Shown here: positions 44,776-54,049 of the stretch, one piece after another
Layout: the number at the start of each line of letters is the position of its first letter
How positions within the stretch are numbered: the first letter of the stretch is position 1
Assembly: GCF_007679045.1 (NCBI RefSeq)
Contig: NZ_VEFS01000001.1
Span: 1,106,329 to 1,170,328, forward strand
DNA: 64,000 nucleotides
Source: Microbacterium sp. BH-3-3-3
GTDB lineage: Bacteria > Actinomycetota > Actinomycetes > Actinomycetales > Microbacteriaceae
Direction: 5' to 3'
Translations under genes and position numbers: made by a program
The notes under the pieces: model-generated
Databases searched by the model: none
Told to the model about the DNA's origin: nothing
What the model saw: only the letters and a program-made list of their open reading frames with translations

Positions 44776-44804
44776 GCGTTTCACGGGTGTAACCGCTCGG
44801 TGAA

Positions 44805-44841
44805 CTTGTCCGACAAGCGGTCCCGCAACTTGTCGGACAAG
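44805..44841. promoter_or_regulatory. Twin GntR-type operators CTTGTCnGACAAG
   Basis: CTTGTCCGACAAG (44805-44817) and CTTGTCGGACAAG (44829-44841) are perfect 13-base dyads with centres 24 bases apart. TAGTCT (44844-44849) follows as a -10 candidate for the AllA-like gene. The GntR protein encoded just upstream is the probable binder. A related site with the same TGTCCGACAA core lies at 58581-58590. Confidence 0.75.
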
Positions 44842-44882
44842 CGTAGTCTCGCAGCATCCACCCGATGCGAAGCGAGGACCCC

Positions 44883-45377
44883 ATGACCGACACCCTCACC
44901 ACCCACCACCTGTCGGCGGAGCCGCTCACCGCCTCGGCCTTCGAGCCGTACGGCGTGCTGCTGACCCCCATGGAGGACGGCACCCCGTTCACCGCCGAAG
45001 AGGCCGTGCTCGACGTCTCGAACGGGATTCCCCGCTTCTACCTCATGCACCTCGACGACAAAGCGCCCGAGTTCGTGCGCGTGACGCGCCACCTCGAGAC
45101 CACGCAGACGCTCATGGCCGTCGGCGACGTCGAGTGGACCATCGCCGTCGCGGCCCCCGGCATCGAGGAGCCGACGCTCGACGACCTGCGCGCGTTCCGC
45201 ATCCCGCCGCGCACCGCCATCACGATGCGCAAGGGCACCTGGCACGCGGGCCCCTTCTTCGCCGAGCCGAGCATGGACTTCGTCAACCTCGAGCTCGACG
45301 ACACCAACGTCAGCGACCACCACAACCACCGCCTCGACGACGCCTACGGTGTGCGCGTCGTGATCGTCGGGGAGTGA
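44883..45377 (+). CDS. Ureidoglycolate lyase (AllA) family protein
   Basis: A 164-residue AllA-like cupin protein. LTASAFEPYGVLLTP is the family N-terminus, and RITMRKGTWHAGPFF-type sequence (here ITMRKGTWHAGPFF) is the conserved core with His in the active cleft. AllA releases urea from ureidoglycolate to give glyoxylate. The first gene behind two GntR operators and upstream of a hydroxyacid dehydrogenase that could reduce glyoxylate, it fits a ureide pathway, but its substrate is not proven. Confidence 0.78.
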   Translation: MTDTLTTHHLSAEPLTASAFEPYGVLLTPMEDGTPFTAEEAVLDVSNGIPRFYLMHLDDKAPEFVRVTRHLETTQTLMAVGDVEWTIAVAAPGIEEPTLDDLRAFRIPPRTAITMRKGTWHAGPFFAEPSMDFVNLELDDTNVSDHHNHRLDDAYGVRVVIVGE

Positions 45378-45379
45378 GC

Positions 45380-46852
45380 GTGCTGAGCCCCCTGCCCGAC
45401 GCCGCGGCGCGCCTCGCCGCCCTCGAACGCGAGGCCGCGCACCAGAGCGCCCTCAGCGCCGGAGACGGACGTTCGTGGGTCGGCGAGCGCGACGGGGTGC
45501 ACCCCGTGGTGATCGTGGGCGCGGGCCAAGCGGGTCTCGTGCTCGCGCGCGGCCTGCGCCGCCGCGGGATCGACGACGTCGTGGTGATCGACGCCGCCCC
45601 CGCAGACGCGACAGGCCCCTGGACCACCTATGCCCGTATGCACACCCTGCGCACGCCGAAGGACATCGCGTGGCCCACGTGGGGCACCCCGGCCGTGAGC
45701 CCGCGGGCGTGGTTCGAGGCCGTGTACGGGGTCGAGGCGTGGGAGGCCCTCGAGTACTTCCCCACCACCGCGTGGCACGGATTTCTGCAGTGGTACCGCG
45801 AGGTGTCGTCGGTTCTGACGGTGGGCTCGACGCGGGTCACCGCGCTGCGCACGGCCGGCGCCGACGACCCGTTGCAGCTCGATCTCACCGGGCCCGACGG
45901 CGACTGGACCCTCACCGCTCGACACGTGGTGCTCGCCACGGGCATCGAGGGCGCCGGCGGCCGCCACCTTCCGCCGCTGCTGCGATCGCTCCCCGCCGAC
46001 CGCGTTTTCCACACGCACGATGACATCGACTTCGACGCCCTCGCGGGCCTGCGCATCGGCGTCCTGGGGGCGGGGACGGGCGCGTTCGACAACGCCGCGA
46101 CCGCGCTCGAGCACGGCGCGGCCAGCGTCGAGGTGCACATGCGCCGCCCCGCGATGCCCCAGGTGAGCCCCTACCGGTGGATGGAGTTCGCCGGCCTCAT
46201 CGAGAACTACGGCTCGTTCACCGACGCGCAGAAGTGGGCGTTCAACGTGCACCTCTCGGCCGTCGACCAGCCCGCCACGCAGAACGCCCTCTGGCGTGCC
46301 CATGCGTTCGACTCCTTCCGCTTCGTCACCTCGTCGCCGTGGCAGCACGTCGAGTGGACCGGCAGCGACATCGCGGTGACCACGCCGCACGGCATCCGGA
46401 ACTACGACGTCGTGTTCGCCGCCACCGGGATCGCCGCCGACCTCGCCCAGCGCCCCGAGCTGGTGGAAGTGGCCCCGGATGCCGCGTTGTGGAGCGACCG
46501 CCTCACGCCCGAGGCCGCGGCGCAGAACCCCGGCCTGGCGGCGTTCCCCTACCTCGACGACGACTTCGGCCTCGTCAGCCGCACGTCACCCGAGCGGTCG
46601 GCGCTGTCGCGGATCCACATGTTCAACCACGGCGCGCGCATCAGCCAGGGCATGTTGAGCCACCAGATCCCGGGACTCGTGGGTGGGGCGACGAAGCTCG
46701 CCGCCGCGCTCTCGCGGCGCCTGTTCGAGCACCGAGCCGATGCCCTGCTCGCCGAGTACCTCGCCTACGACGTGCCGGTGGGAGTGCACATCGGCCGCCA
46801 GGCGCAAGCACCGCAGCCCGCCGCGACTTCGGAGGTAGCGTCGCTGTCGTGA
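45380..46852 (+). CDS. FAD-dependent NAD(P)-binding oxidoreductase
   Basis: A 490-residue flavoprotein. The FAD motif VVIVGAGQAGLVLARGLRRRG is near residue 36, and the NAD(P) motif IGVLGAGTGAFDNAATALEHGA near residue 225. WTTYARMHTLRTPKDIAWP and FATGIAADLA-like sequence (here FAATGIAADLA) resemble Baeyer-Villiger/N-hydroxylating monooxygenases. GTG at 45380 is chosen because GGGGAG lies five bases upstream; GTG at 45374 overlaps the AllA-like stop and is an alternative. It probably oxygenates a small molecule of the same pathway. The substrate is unknown. Confidence 0.8.
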   Translation: MLSPLPDAAARLAALEREAAHQSALSAGDGRSWVGERDGVHPVVIVGAGQAGLVLARGLRRRGIDDVVVIDAAPADATGPWTTYARMHTLRTPKDIAWPTWGTPAVSPRAWFEAVYGVEAWEALEYFPTTAWHGFLQWYREVSSVLTVGSTRVTALRTAGADDPLQLDLTGPDGDWTLTARHVVLATGIEGAGGRHLPPLLRSLPADRVFHTHDDIDFDALAGLRIGVLGAGTGAFDNAATALEHGAASVEVHMRRPAMPQVSPYRWMEFAGLIENYGSFTDAQKWAFNVHLSAVDQPATQNALWRAHAFDSFRFVTSSPWQHVEWTGSDIAVTTPHGIRNYDVVFAATGIAADLAQRPELVEVAPDAALWSDRLTPEAAAQNPGLAAFPYLDDDFGLVSRTSPERSALSRIHMFNHGARISQGMLSHQIPGLVGGATKLAAALSRRLFEHRADALLAEYLAYDVPVGVHIGRQAQAPQPAATSEVASLS

Positions 46853-47778
46853 CCCCCTCGACTGCCCTCCTCGTCTCCGTGCCCACCGACCGCCTCCGCC
46901 ACGACCTGGGCGCGCTCCCCGACGGCGTCGAGGTCGTCGTGTGGGACATGACCGGGCCCGCCCCGCACGACCGCTTCGACATCGTGGTGCCGCCCTACAT
47001 GGGCATGGACGCCGTGATCGAGCGCCTGTCCGAGATCGAGGTCGGCCTCGTGCAGGGCCAGTCGATCGGGTACGACAACGTCGAGGGGCGCCTGCCCGAG
47101 GGCATCCGGTTCGCCAACGCCTCGAGCGTGCACGAGACCGCGACCGCCGAGCTCGCCGTCGCGCTGACGCTCGCCGCGCAGCGGCGGATCCCCGAGTTCG
47201 TGCGCGCGCAGGATCGCAGCGACTGGCTCGGCGGCGGGGCGACCGGCCTCGCCGACCAGCGCGTGACCCTGCTGGGCTTCGGCGGCGTGGGGCGTGCGAT
47301 CGCGGCGCGGCTGAAGCCGTTCGAGGTGTCTCTCCGCGCCGTCGCCTCGCACGGCCGCCTGCAGGACGAGGTCGAGGTCTTCCCCCTCGGCAAGGTGTAC
47401 GAGGTGCTCGCCGAGACCGACGTGCTCATCGCCTCGCTCCCCGGCGGAGACGCGACCCGGCACGTCATCGACGACGAAGCCCTGTCGGCGCTGCCCGACG
47501 GGGCGCTGGTCGTCAACGTCGGCCGCGGTCCGCTCGTCGACACCGATGCCCTGGTCGACCACGTGCGCCGTGGCCGCATCCGCGCGGCGCTCGACGTCAC
47601 CGACCCCGAGCCGCTGCCCGCCGACCACCCGCTGTGGAGCCTCGACGGCGTGCTCATCGCCCCGCACGTGGGAGGGGCGACGGATGCCATGCACCCCCGC
47701 ATGGCGCGCTTGGTGCGCCGCCAGATCGATCACCTGCTGCGCGGCGAGGAGCCCGAGAACGTGGTGCTCGGCGGCTGA
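46849..47778 (+). CDS. D-isomer 2-hydroxyacid dehydrogenase
   Basis: A 309-residue NAD(P)-dependent dehydrogenase. The Rossmann loop VTLLGFGGVGRAIAARLKPF is near residue 140. Active-site Arg and Glu segments are NVGRGPLVDTDAL and DVTDPEPLPADHPLW, and the catalytic His is in LIAPHVGGATDAMH. The start is GTG at 46849 overlapping the previous stop. In this cluster it could reduce glyoxylate or another 2-oxoacid. It is the last gene of the GntR-controlled group. Confidence 0.88.
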   Translation: MTPSTALLVSVPTDRLRHDLGALPDGVEVVVWDMTGPAPHDRFDIVVPPYMGMDAVIERLSEIEVGLVQGQSIGYDNVEGRLPEGIRFANASSVHETATAELAVALTLAAQRRIPEFVRAQDRSDWLGGGATGLADQRVTLLGFGGVGRAIAARLKPFEVSLRAVASHGRLQDEVEVFPLGKVYEVLAETDVLIASLPGGDATRHVIDDEALSALPDGALVVNVGRGPLVDTDALVDHVRRGRIRAALDVTDPEPLPADHPLWSLDGVLIAPHVGGATDAMHPRMARLVRRQIDHLLRGEEPENVVLGG

Positions 47779-47796
47779 GCCGCGCCGCCTCCGGTT

Positions 47797-47851
47797 GAGT
47801 GTCCAGGACGCGCCGTTCCACCCGACCGCACGCGGCGTTTCTCGGACGCTC
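47797..47851. repeat. Intergenic imperfect palindrome
   Basis: GAGTGTCC near 47797 matches GGACGCTC ending near 47851, and CGCGCCG pairs with CGCGGCG inside, with a loop of about 15 bases. It lies between convergent genes, so it may also end transcription of the hydroxyacid dehydrogenase and the ROK gene. Confidence 0.55.
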
Positions 47852-47873
47852 GACAGGCCTCTGGAAGCGCGGG

Positions 47874-49085
47874 TCAGCCGCGGAAGCCGGCCGGGTTCGA
47901 CAGCAGGTCGGCGAAGGCGAGCTCGGCGGGTCCCACCAGCATGAGACGCGAGCGCAGGTGCGCGCGCTCGAGGCGGATCGTGCGACCCTCGGCGCCGAGA
48001 GGGTGTACCCGTACCGCGTCGGCCAGGCGCTCGCGGCTCACCGAGAGCAGGGCGCCGAGATAGCCCGAGAGCACGACGGTCTCGGGAGCGAAGGCGTTGA
48101 CGAAGTTGGTCAGGGCGAGCGAGAGCATCTCGACCTGACGGGTCACCTCAGTCATCACCCGGGGATTGCGGGCGACGCCGAGCTCGACGTCGAGTTCGTC
48201 TTCGTCGAGCTTGCGACGGCCCAGCAGGGGTTCGAGCAGGTCGAGGCTCACCTCGGCCTCGAGGCACCCCCGACGACCGCACACGCACGCGCGTCCTCGC
48301 GGGTCGACGACGGTGTGCCCCAGCTCGCCGGCGTAGCCCGACGTGCCGCGCAGCAGCGTTCCGTCGATGATCAGGCCGCCGCCGATGCTGTGCATCGCGC
48401 CGCCGAGGTAGAGCAGGTTGCCGACCCCCACTCCGACGCCGAAGCGCGACTCGGCGAGGGCGCCGATGCTGGCGTCGTTGCCCGCGGTCACCGGCATGCC
48501 GAGCTCGTCGCTCAAGCGGGCCGAGACGGGATCCCGCCTCCAGCCGAGGGTCGGTGAGACGAGCACCGAGCCGTTGGCGTTGACGAGACCCGGCACCGCG
48601 AGACCCGCGCCGACCACGCGGTAGTGGCGGTCGATGTCGGCGCGCATCGCCTCGACCGACGACGCGACGATCTGCACGAAGCGCCGGGGCGAGGGGGCGC
48701 TCGCGGTGTCGTGGCGCAGGCGCGCGTGCACGACGCCGCCGAGACCGACCAGGGCGACGGTCACCGCGTGCGGCTCGGCGCGGACGCTGAGGGCGGCGAC
48801 GTGGTCTTCGGGTTCGATGTCGAGCGTCGGGCGCCCGACCTTGCCGGTGCGTTCGCCTCCGGGGGCCTCGCGCACGAGGCCCAGCTCGGTCAGCTCCATC
48901 ACCAGACCGGTGACGGTCGAGCGATTCAGACCGGTCGTCGCACCCAGTTGAGCGCGCGAGAGAGCACCCCGGGAGTGAAGGAGCGAGAGGACGGACGCGA
49001 GGTTCTGCTGACGGATCAGATCATTCGTCGTACGGCCAGTCGGCGGCGCGAGCGGGGTTGCGGGCTCGAACACGGCGGGGGTCAT
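47874..49085 (-). CDS. ROK family transcriptional regulator (XylR-like)
   Basis: A 403-residue repressor. The N-terminal winged helix (ALSRAQLGATTGLNRSTVTGLVMELTELGLV) is joined to a ROK kinase-like domain with AGNDASIGALAE and the zinc motif CVCGRRGCLE. The family uses the kinase-like domain to sense a sugar rather than phosphorylate it. ATG follows GGGGGAGG. It lies downstream of and co-oriented with the ChvE-type transporter genes and probably regulates them. The sugar is not resolved. Confidence 0.88.
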   Translation of the reverse strand: MTPAVFEPATPLAPPTGRTTNDLIRQQNLASVLSLLHSRGALSRAQLGATTGLNRSTVTGLVMELTELGLVREAPGGERTGKVGRPTLDIEPEDHVAALSVRAEPHAVTVALVGLGGVVHARLRHDTASAPSPRRFVQIVASSVEAMRADIDRHYRVVGAGLAVPGLVNANGSVLVSPTLGWRRDPVSARLSDELGMPVTAGNDASIGALAESRFGVGVGVGNLLYLGGAMHSIGGGLIIDGTLLRGTSGYAGELGHTVVDPRGRACVCGRRGCLEAEVSLDLLEPLLGRRKLDEDELDVELGVARNPRVMTEVTRQVEMLSLALTNFVNAFAPETVVLSGYLGALLSVSRERLADAVRVHPLGAEGRTIRLERAHLRSRLMLVGPAELAFADLLSNPAGFRG

Positions 49086-49143
49086 GAGGGTCGCACCTCC
49101 CCCATCATCGCATCACGAAGCGGCGAGGCGGAAAGCAGTCGAG

Positions 49144-49182
49144 CGGATGGGGAGCGGGCCCCGGGGCCGCGCTCCCCATCCG
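49144..49182 (-). terminator. Strong hairpin after the sugar ABC operon
   Basis: CGGATGGGGAGCG (49144-49156) pairs with CGCTCCCCATCCG (49170-49182). The loop contains GGCCCCGGGGCC, itself self-complementary. It begins two bases past the permease stop, making it the likely end of the chvE-mmsA-mmsB transcript. Confidence 0.8.
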
Positions 49183-49183
49183 A

Positions 49184-50404
49184 TCACGCACCGCCGTTGC
49201 GCCGCTTGTTGAAGATGTCGAACGCGACGGCCAGCAGCAGCACGATTCCCTTGATGGCCATCTGCCAGGCGGCATCGACGCTGAGGATCGACAGACCCAT
49301 GTTGAGCACGCCCATCACCAGGCCACCGACGACCGCGCCGACCACGGTGCCGATCCCGCCCTGCACCGCCGCGCCTCCGATGAAGACCGCCGCGATGGCA
49401 TCCAGCTCGTAGTTCTGTCCGGCCGCGGCGACCGCGCTTCCGGCACGGGCGGTGCTGACCACCGCGGCGAGACCGGCGAGGGCACCCATGTTCACGAAAA
49501 TGAAGAAGTTGACCCACTTCGTCTTCACACCGCTCATGACGGCGGCGAACAGGTTTCCACCCATCGCGTAGATGTGCCGACCGAAGGTCGTGCGGTTGAG
49601 CACGAACGTGTACGCCAGCACGAGCACGGCGAGGATGATCAGCACGATCGGGGTGCCGTTGTAGGTCGCGAGCGTGAAGGCTGCGGCCATGATCACGACG
49701 ACGGCCGCGGCGTTCTTCAGCCAGAACGACCACGCCACCTCGCGCGGCAGCTCGAGTCGGCGCAGGGTCGCACGGGTGCGCAGCTGCTGCACGATGAGCA
49801 GCACGCTGGCGAGCGCGCCCAGCAGGAGCGTCAGGGCGTCCCAGTTGCCGAGGTAGCCGAGGAACGGCGGCAGCCAGCCGGCCCCGATCGCCGTGAAGCT
49901 GTCGGGGAGACCGCTGATCGTACCGCCGGTGAGCAGCACCAGGGTGAGACCGCGGAACAGCAGCATGCCGGCGAGGGTGACGATGAAGGCGGGTATGCCG
50001 ACGAACGCGACCCAGAATCCCTGCCACGCGCCGACGATCGCGCCGACGACGAGCGAGAGGACGACCGCGAGGTACCAGGGCAGACCCCACTGGTTCATCG
50101 CGATCGCCGCGATCGCGCCGACCATGGCCACGACGGAGCCGACCGAGAGGTCGATGTGCCCGGCGATGATGACCATGACCATGCCGATCGCGAGGATCAG
50201 CACGTAGGCGTTCTGCTGGATGAGGTTGTTGACGTTGCCCGGCAGCAGCAGGCGACCGCCGGTAAGCACCTGGAACAGCGCGATGATGATGACGAGTGCG
50301 GCGAGGATGCCGAACTGACGGAAGTTGATGCGCGACAGGATGCCGCGACGGCGCGGCCCCGGTTGCGTCGGCGCCTCGACCGTCTGGGTGGATGCGGTGG
50401 CCAT
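49184..50404 (-). CDS. mmsB: Monosaccharide ABC permease (MmsB/GguB/XylH-like)
   Basis: A 406-residue CUT2 permease with about ten helices. Landmarks are NAYVLILAIGMVMVIIAGHIDLSVGSVVAM, IPAFIVTLAGMLLFRGLTLVL and AVFIGGAAVQGGIGTVVGAVVGGLVMGVLNMGL, read in parts. ATG follows AAGGAA. It is the membrane channel for the ChvE-type binding protein, energised by MmsA. Transported sugars of this group include xylose, glucose and arabinose; the choice is not visible. Confidence 0.93.
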   Translation of the reverse strand: MATASTQTVEAPTQPGPRRRGILSRINFRQFGILAALVIIIALFQVLTGGRLLLPGNVNNLIQQNAYVLILAIGMVMVIIAGHIDLSVGSVVAMVGAIAAIAMNQWGLPWYLAVVLSLVVGAIVGAWQGFWVAFVGIPAFIVTLAGMLLFRGLTLVLLTGGTISGLPDSFTAIGAGWLPPFLGYLGNWDALTLLLGALASVLLIVQQLRTRATLRRLELPREVAWSFWLKNAAAVVVIMAAAFTLATYNGTPIVLIILAVLVLAYTFVLNRTTFGRHIYAMGGNLFAAVMSGVKTKWVNFFIFVNMGALAGLAAVVSTARAGSAVAAAGQNYELDAIAAVFIGGAAVQGGIGTVVGAVVGGLVMGVLNMGLSILSVDAAWQMAIKGIVLLLAVAFDIFNKRRNGGA

Positions 50405-50409
50405 TGCTC

Positions 50410-51939
50410 TCAGTTCCTTCCGGCGGTCATGTGCCGCATGAGCGTCTCCTGGGTCGCGTCGTCGCGGCTGACCTCGGCCGTGATGCGTCCCTCGGAGATG
50501 GTGTAGATACGGTCGGAGAGGCCGATGACCTCGGGCAGCTCCGACGAGATGACGATGACGGCCTTACCCTGGGCCGCGAGTTCGTTGATGATTCCGTAGA
50601 TCTCGTACTTCGCACCCACGTCGATGCCGCGGGTCGGCTCGTCGAGGATCAGCACGTCGGGTCCGGTGAACATCCACTTCGACAGCACGACCTTCTGCTG
50701 GTTGCCGCCCGAGAGCCGCCCCGTGATCGCCGCGACGCTGGGCGCCTTGATGTTCATCTTGTAGCGGTACGAATCGGCGACCTTGTACTCGCGGTACCGG
50801 TCGACGACGCCCAGGCGCGCGAGACGGGCGAGGGCGGATGCCGAGACGTTGACCTGGATGTCGCCGATGAGGTTCAGACCGTACTTCTTGCGGTCTTCGG
50901 TGGCGTACGCGATGCCGTGCTTGATCGCGGCGTCGACCGTGCGCACGTCGATGGCCTTGCCGTTCTTGTAGACCTCGCCCGAGATGCCGGTGCCGTACAT
51001 GCGCCCGAAGATGCTCATCGCGAGCTCGGTGCGGCCGGCGCCCATGAGACCGGCGAAGCCGACGATCTCTCCCGCGCGCACCATGAACGAGGCGTCGTCG
51101 ATGACCACGCGCTCGGTGTCGACCGGGTGGTGAACGGTCCAGTTCTCGACGCGGAACAGCTCTTCGCCGATGTCGGGCTCGCGCGGCGGGAAGAGGCTGT
51201 TCAGGTCGCGACCGACCATGGCGCGGATGATGCGCCCCTCGTCGGTCTCGGGGTCGTCCCGCATCATCGTCTCGATCGTGCGACCGTCGCGGATGATGGT
51301 GATGCGGTCCGAGATTCGCAGCACCTCTTTGAGCTTGTGGCTGATGATGATGCAGGTGATGCCCTGCGCGCGCAGCTGGTCGATGAGGTCGAGCAGGTGC
51401 GCGGAGTCGTCGTCGTTGAGCGCGGCGGTCGGCTCGTCGAGGATGAGAAGCTTGACCTCTTTGGCCAGCGCCTTGGCGATCTCGACGAGCTGCTGCTTGC
51501 CGACGCCGAGCTCGAAGATCTTCGTCGCCGGGTTCTCGCGCAAACCCACGCGCTTGAGCAGTTCGGCGGCGGCGGTATTGGTGGCGTTCCAGTCGATGAC
51601 GCCGCGGCGCGACTTCTCGTTGCCGAGGAAGATGTTCTCGGCGATCGAGAGGTACGGGCTCAGCGCCAGCTCCTGGTGGATGATGACGATGCCGGCGGCC
51701 TCGCTGTCGTTGATCGAGCGGAAGGCCATCTGCTCGCCCTCGAGGGTGATCGTCCCGTCGAAGCTGCCGGTCGGGTAGACGCCGCTCAGCACCTTCATGA
51801 GCGTCGACTTGCCCGCGCCGTTCTCGCCGCAGACGGCGTGCACCTCACCCCGGTACACGTCGATCGACACGTCGGCCAGGGCCGGCACGCCGTTGAACGA
51901 CTTCGAGATCCCCGACATACGCAGGATCGGTTCGGTCAT
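50410..51939 (-). CDS. mmsA: Sugar ABC transporter ATP-binding protein (MmsA/GguA/XylG-like)
   Basis: A 509-residue ATPase with two fused nucleotide-binding domains, as in CUT2 systems. The first has Walker [11 protein letters not shown] and Walker [12 protein letters not shown]. The second has [10 protein letters not shown], signature LSGGNQQKV and [18 protein letters not shown]; the second Walker A is degenerate, which is usual for the group. ATG at 51939 follows GAGAGGG. It is separated from chvE by a hairpin and short repeats. Confidence 0.94.
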   Translation of the reverse strand: MTEPILRMSGISKSFNGVPALADVSIDVYRGEVHAVCGENGAGKSTLMKVLSGVYPTGSFDGTITLEGEQMAFRSINDSEAAGIVIIHQELALSPYLSIAENIFLGNEKSRRGVIDWNATNTAAAELLKRVGLRENPATKIFELGVGKQQLVEIAKALAKEVKLLILDEPTAALNDDDSAHLLDLIDQLRAQGITCIIISHKLKEVLRISDRITIIRDGRTIETMMRDDPETDEGRIIRAMVGRDLNSLFPPREPDIGEELFRVENWTVHHPVDTERVVIDDASFMVRAGEIVGFAGLMGAGRTELAMSIFGRMYGTGISGEVYKNGKAIDVRTVDAAIKHGIAYATEDRKKYGLNLIGDIQVNVSASALARLARLGVVDRYREYKVADSYRYKMNIKAPSVAAITGRLSGGNQQKVVLSKWMFTGPDVLILDEPTRGIDVGAKYEIYGIINELAAQGKAVIVISSELPEVIGLSDRIYTISEGRITAEVSRDDATQETLMRHMTAGRN

Positions 51940-51956
51940 GGTGTGTCCCTCTCCCG

Positions 51957-52060
51957 CCCCTCCGGGCGGCTGTTCGGCTCCACCGCCCGCAGGCGGCTCT
52001 ACTGCTCCACCGCCCGAAGGCGGCACGGGGAGCGGCGGGGCGGGCGAACCCGCCCCGCCG
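51957..52060 (-). terminator. Hairpin and short tandem repeats between chvE and mmsA
   Basis: CGGCGGGGCGGG (52033-52044) and CCCGCCCCGCCG (52049-52060) form a perfect 12-base stem with a CGAA loop, ten bases past the chvE stop. Further on, units of the type CTCCACCGCCCGnAGGCGGC repeat at about a 27-base interval. The structure could stabilise or partly end the upstream message so that binding protein exceeds ATPase and permease. Confidence 0.75.
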
Positions 52061-52069
52061 CAGAGTGGA

Positions 52070-53191
52070 TCAGAGCCCGACGTCGGAGGCCTTGAGGAAG
52101 CCCGAGTCGATGAGCTTGGACTGCACGTCGTCCTTGACGACGACCTCGGGCGTCAGCAGGTACGAGGGCACGACCTTCTTGCCGTTGTCGTAGGTCTTGG
52201 TGTCGTTGACCTCGACGGTCTTGCCGTCCTTGATCTCCTGGATCATCGTGAAGACGCGGTCACCCAGCGCGCGGGTGTCCTTCCAGACGGTCATCGACTG
52301 CGTGCCGTCGAGGATCGCCTTGACGTTGGCCTTGTCGGCGTCCTGACCCGTGATGATCGGGTAGTCGGCACCGGCGGTGTAGCCGGCCGACTTCAGCGAG
52401 GCCTCGATGCCGATGGCCAGGCTGTCGTTGGGCGAGAGCACCACGTTGACCTTCTTGCCGTCGCCGTAGAACGACGACAGACGGTTGTCCATCTCGGCCT
52501 GGGCCTTGTCGGACGCCCAGCCCTGGATGCCGATCGACGCCCACGCGTCGTCGTTCGCGGGCGACTTACCGCTGGGGACGACCAGCTTGCCGCTGTCGAC
52601 GTAGGGCTTGAGCACGTCCCACGCACCGGCGAAGAAGAACTTCGCGTTGTTGTCGTCGGGGCTGCCGGCGAAGGGCTCGAGGTTGAAGGGGCCCTTGCCG
52701 TCCTTCAGGCCGAGCTGGTCTTCGATGAACTGGCCCTGCAGGGTGCCGACCTTGTAGTTGTCGAAGGTGGCGTAGTAGTCGACGTTCTCGCTGCCGTTGA
52801 TGAGACGGTCGTAGGCGATGACGGTGGCGTTCTGCGACTTGGCCTCTTCGAGCACCGGGCCGAGGGTCGAGCCGTCGATCGCGGCGATCACGAGGATCTT
52901 CGCGCCGCCCGAGATCTGGTTCTGGATCTGGCTGATCTGCTGGTCGGTCTTGTTGTCGGCGTACTGCAGGTCGACCGTGCAGCCGGCATCCGTCAGCTTC
53001 TTCTGCAGCTGCTCGCCGTCGTTGATCCAGCGCTCCAGGCTGCGGGTCGGCATCGCGATGCCGACGTTGCACTCTCCGGTTCCGCCGGAGGCAGCGGCGC
53101 CGCCGCCGTCGGCCGGACGGGTGGAGCTGCAGGCTCCGAGACCCACCGCGAGAGCGGCGATGGCCGCTCCGGTCAAGATTTTCTTCAGCAT
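52070..53191 (-). CDS. chvE: ChvE-type sugar-binding lipoprotein
   Basis: A 373-residue solute-binding protein of CUT2 sugar transporters. The signal peptide ends in lipobox LGAC near residue 21. The mature fold has [38 protein letters not shown] and [18 protein letters not shown]. It is the first and probably most abundant product of chvE-mmsA-mmsB, and hairpins follow it. The ligand is likely a monosaccharide; ChvE relatives accept several. Confidence 0.92.
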   Translation of the reverse strand: MLKKILTGAAIAALAVGLGACSSTRPADGGGAAASGGTGECNVGIAMPTRSLERWINDGEQLQKKLTDAGCTVDLQYADNKTDQQISQIQNQISGGAKILVIAAIDGSTLGPVLEEAKSQNATVIAYDRLINGSENVDYYATFDNYKVGTLQGQFIEDQLGLKDGKGPFNLEPFAGSPDDNNAKFFFAGAWDVLKPYVDSGKLVVPSGKSPANDDAWASIGIQGWASDKAQAEMDNRLSSFYGDGKKVNVVLSPNDSLAIGIEASLKSAGYTAGADYPIITGQDADKANVKAILDGTQSMTVWKDTRALGDRVFTMIQEIKDGKTVEVNDTKTYDNGKKVVPSYLLTPEVVVKDDVQSKLIDSGFLKASDVGL

Positions 53192-53289
53192 GTGATCTGC
53201 GTTCCTCTCTGAACTGCAGGGACCCTCATGGTCGTACCCGCGCCCTCCCCGGCGTCGGATCGGGTACGTCGTCGTCCCGGCTGTGTGAC

Positions 53290-53342
53290 CCGTCGAATTA
53301 TGACGGCTCCGAAAAAATATCCACCCGGTGGGGTTTTGTCTA
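53290..53342 (-). promoter_or_regulatory. chvE promoter and downstream dyad
   Basis: On the minus strand TAGACA (53342 down to 53337) and TATTTT (53319 down to 53314) are 17 bases apart. Just beyond the expected start, CCGTCGAATTATGACGG (53290-53306) has CCGTC/GACGG halves. This AT-richer stretch is a plausible ROK or catabolite control site. Confidence 0.6.
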
Positions 53343-53428
53343 TAGCCACGTCAAAATTACGCACACCGTGACCTGAGCGTGATTTTCGGCCCGGCGCAGG
53401 CATCGGACAGCGGCCTCGACGAGGCCGG

Positions 53429-53998
53429 TCAGCGCGTGTCGTGGTCGCGCCCGGACCACAGGTCGCCGCACTCCACGAGCTCGGCGTCTTGCGCGATGAG
53501 GTACGGCCGCGCCCCGATGTCGCCGCGGACCGACGCCGCCAGCGGCGCCCAGTGCGCTCGGCCGAGCAGCACCGGATGCCCCGGCGCGCCCTCGTAAGTC
53601 GCCTGCGCGAGGGCGTCGGGCGCGGCCCGTCGGGCGAGACGCGCCACTGCCGCGGGCGACACCTCCGGAGTGTCGACGGGCAGCACGACGACGGCGGTCG
53701 AGGTTCCGGATGCCAGCGCTCCGAGCCCCGCGCGCAGAGACGCCGCCATGCCCGTGGCCCAGTCGTCGACCCGTACGATCCGGGCGCTCGGGGGCACGAG
53801 GGGGGCCGCCTCGTCGGCCGCCGCGCCGAGTGCGACGACGACCTCGCGGCATCCACCCTCGACGAGGGCACGCACCGCGAGGGCCAGCCACGGGGCGCCT
53901 GCGGAGGTGCGCGCGAGGGCCTTGGGGCCGCCGAAGCGCCGCCCGGCACCGGCCGCCAGCACGAGCCCCGACGTCGGCACGGGAGGGTCGGTGGCCAT
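53429..53998 (-). CDS. MocA/MobA-like nucleotidyltransferase
   Basis: A 189-residue NTP transferase domain protein. LVLAAGAGRRFGGPKAL is the nucleotide motif, and VVVLPVDTPEVSP carries the metal Asp. The length and divergence from xdhC fit MocA-like molybdenum cofactor cytidylyltransferases that mature xanthine dehydrogenase-type enzymes. ATG at 53998 is used; GTG at 54004 is also possible. The expected hydroxylase subunits are not in the window. Confidence 0.82.
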   Translation of the reverse strand: MATDPPVPTSGLVLAAGAGRRFGGPKALARTSAGAPWLALAVRALVEGGCREVVVALGAAADEAAPLVPPSARIVRVDDWATGMAASLRAGLGALASGTSTAVVVLPVDTPEVSPAAVARLARRAAPDALAQATYEGAPGHPVLLGRAHWAPLAASVRGDIGARPYLIAQDAELVECGDLWSGRDHDTR

Positions 53999-54049
53999 GG
54001 TCACGACAGCGTAGCGTGCGCGAAACACGCCCCGACTACCGTCGCCGAC

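Noticed and set aside
44778..44804. Terminator after the GntR gene
   Set aside because: No stable hairpin appears before the twin operators, so transcription may continue into the AllA-like gene.
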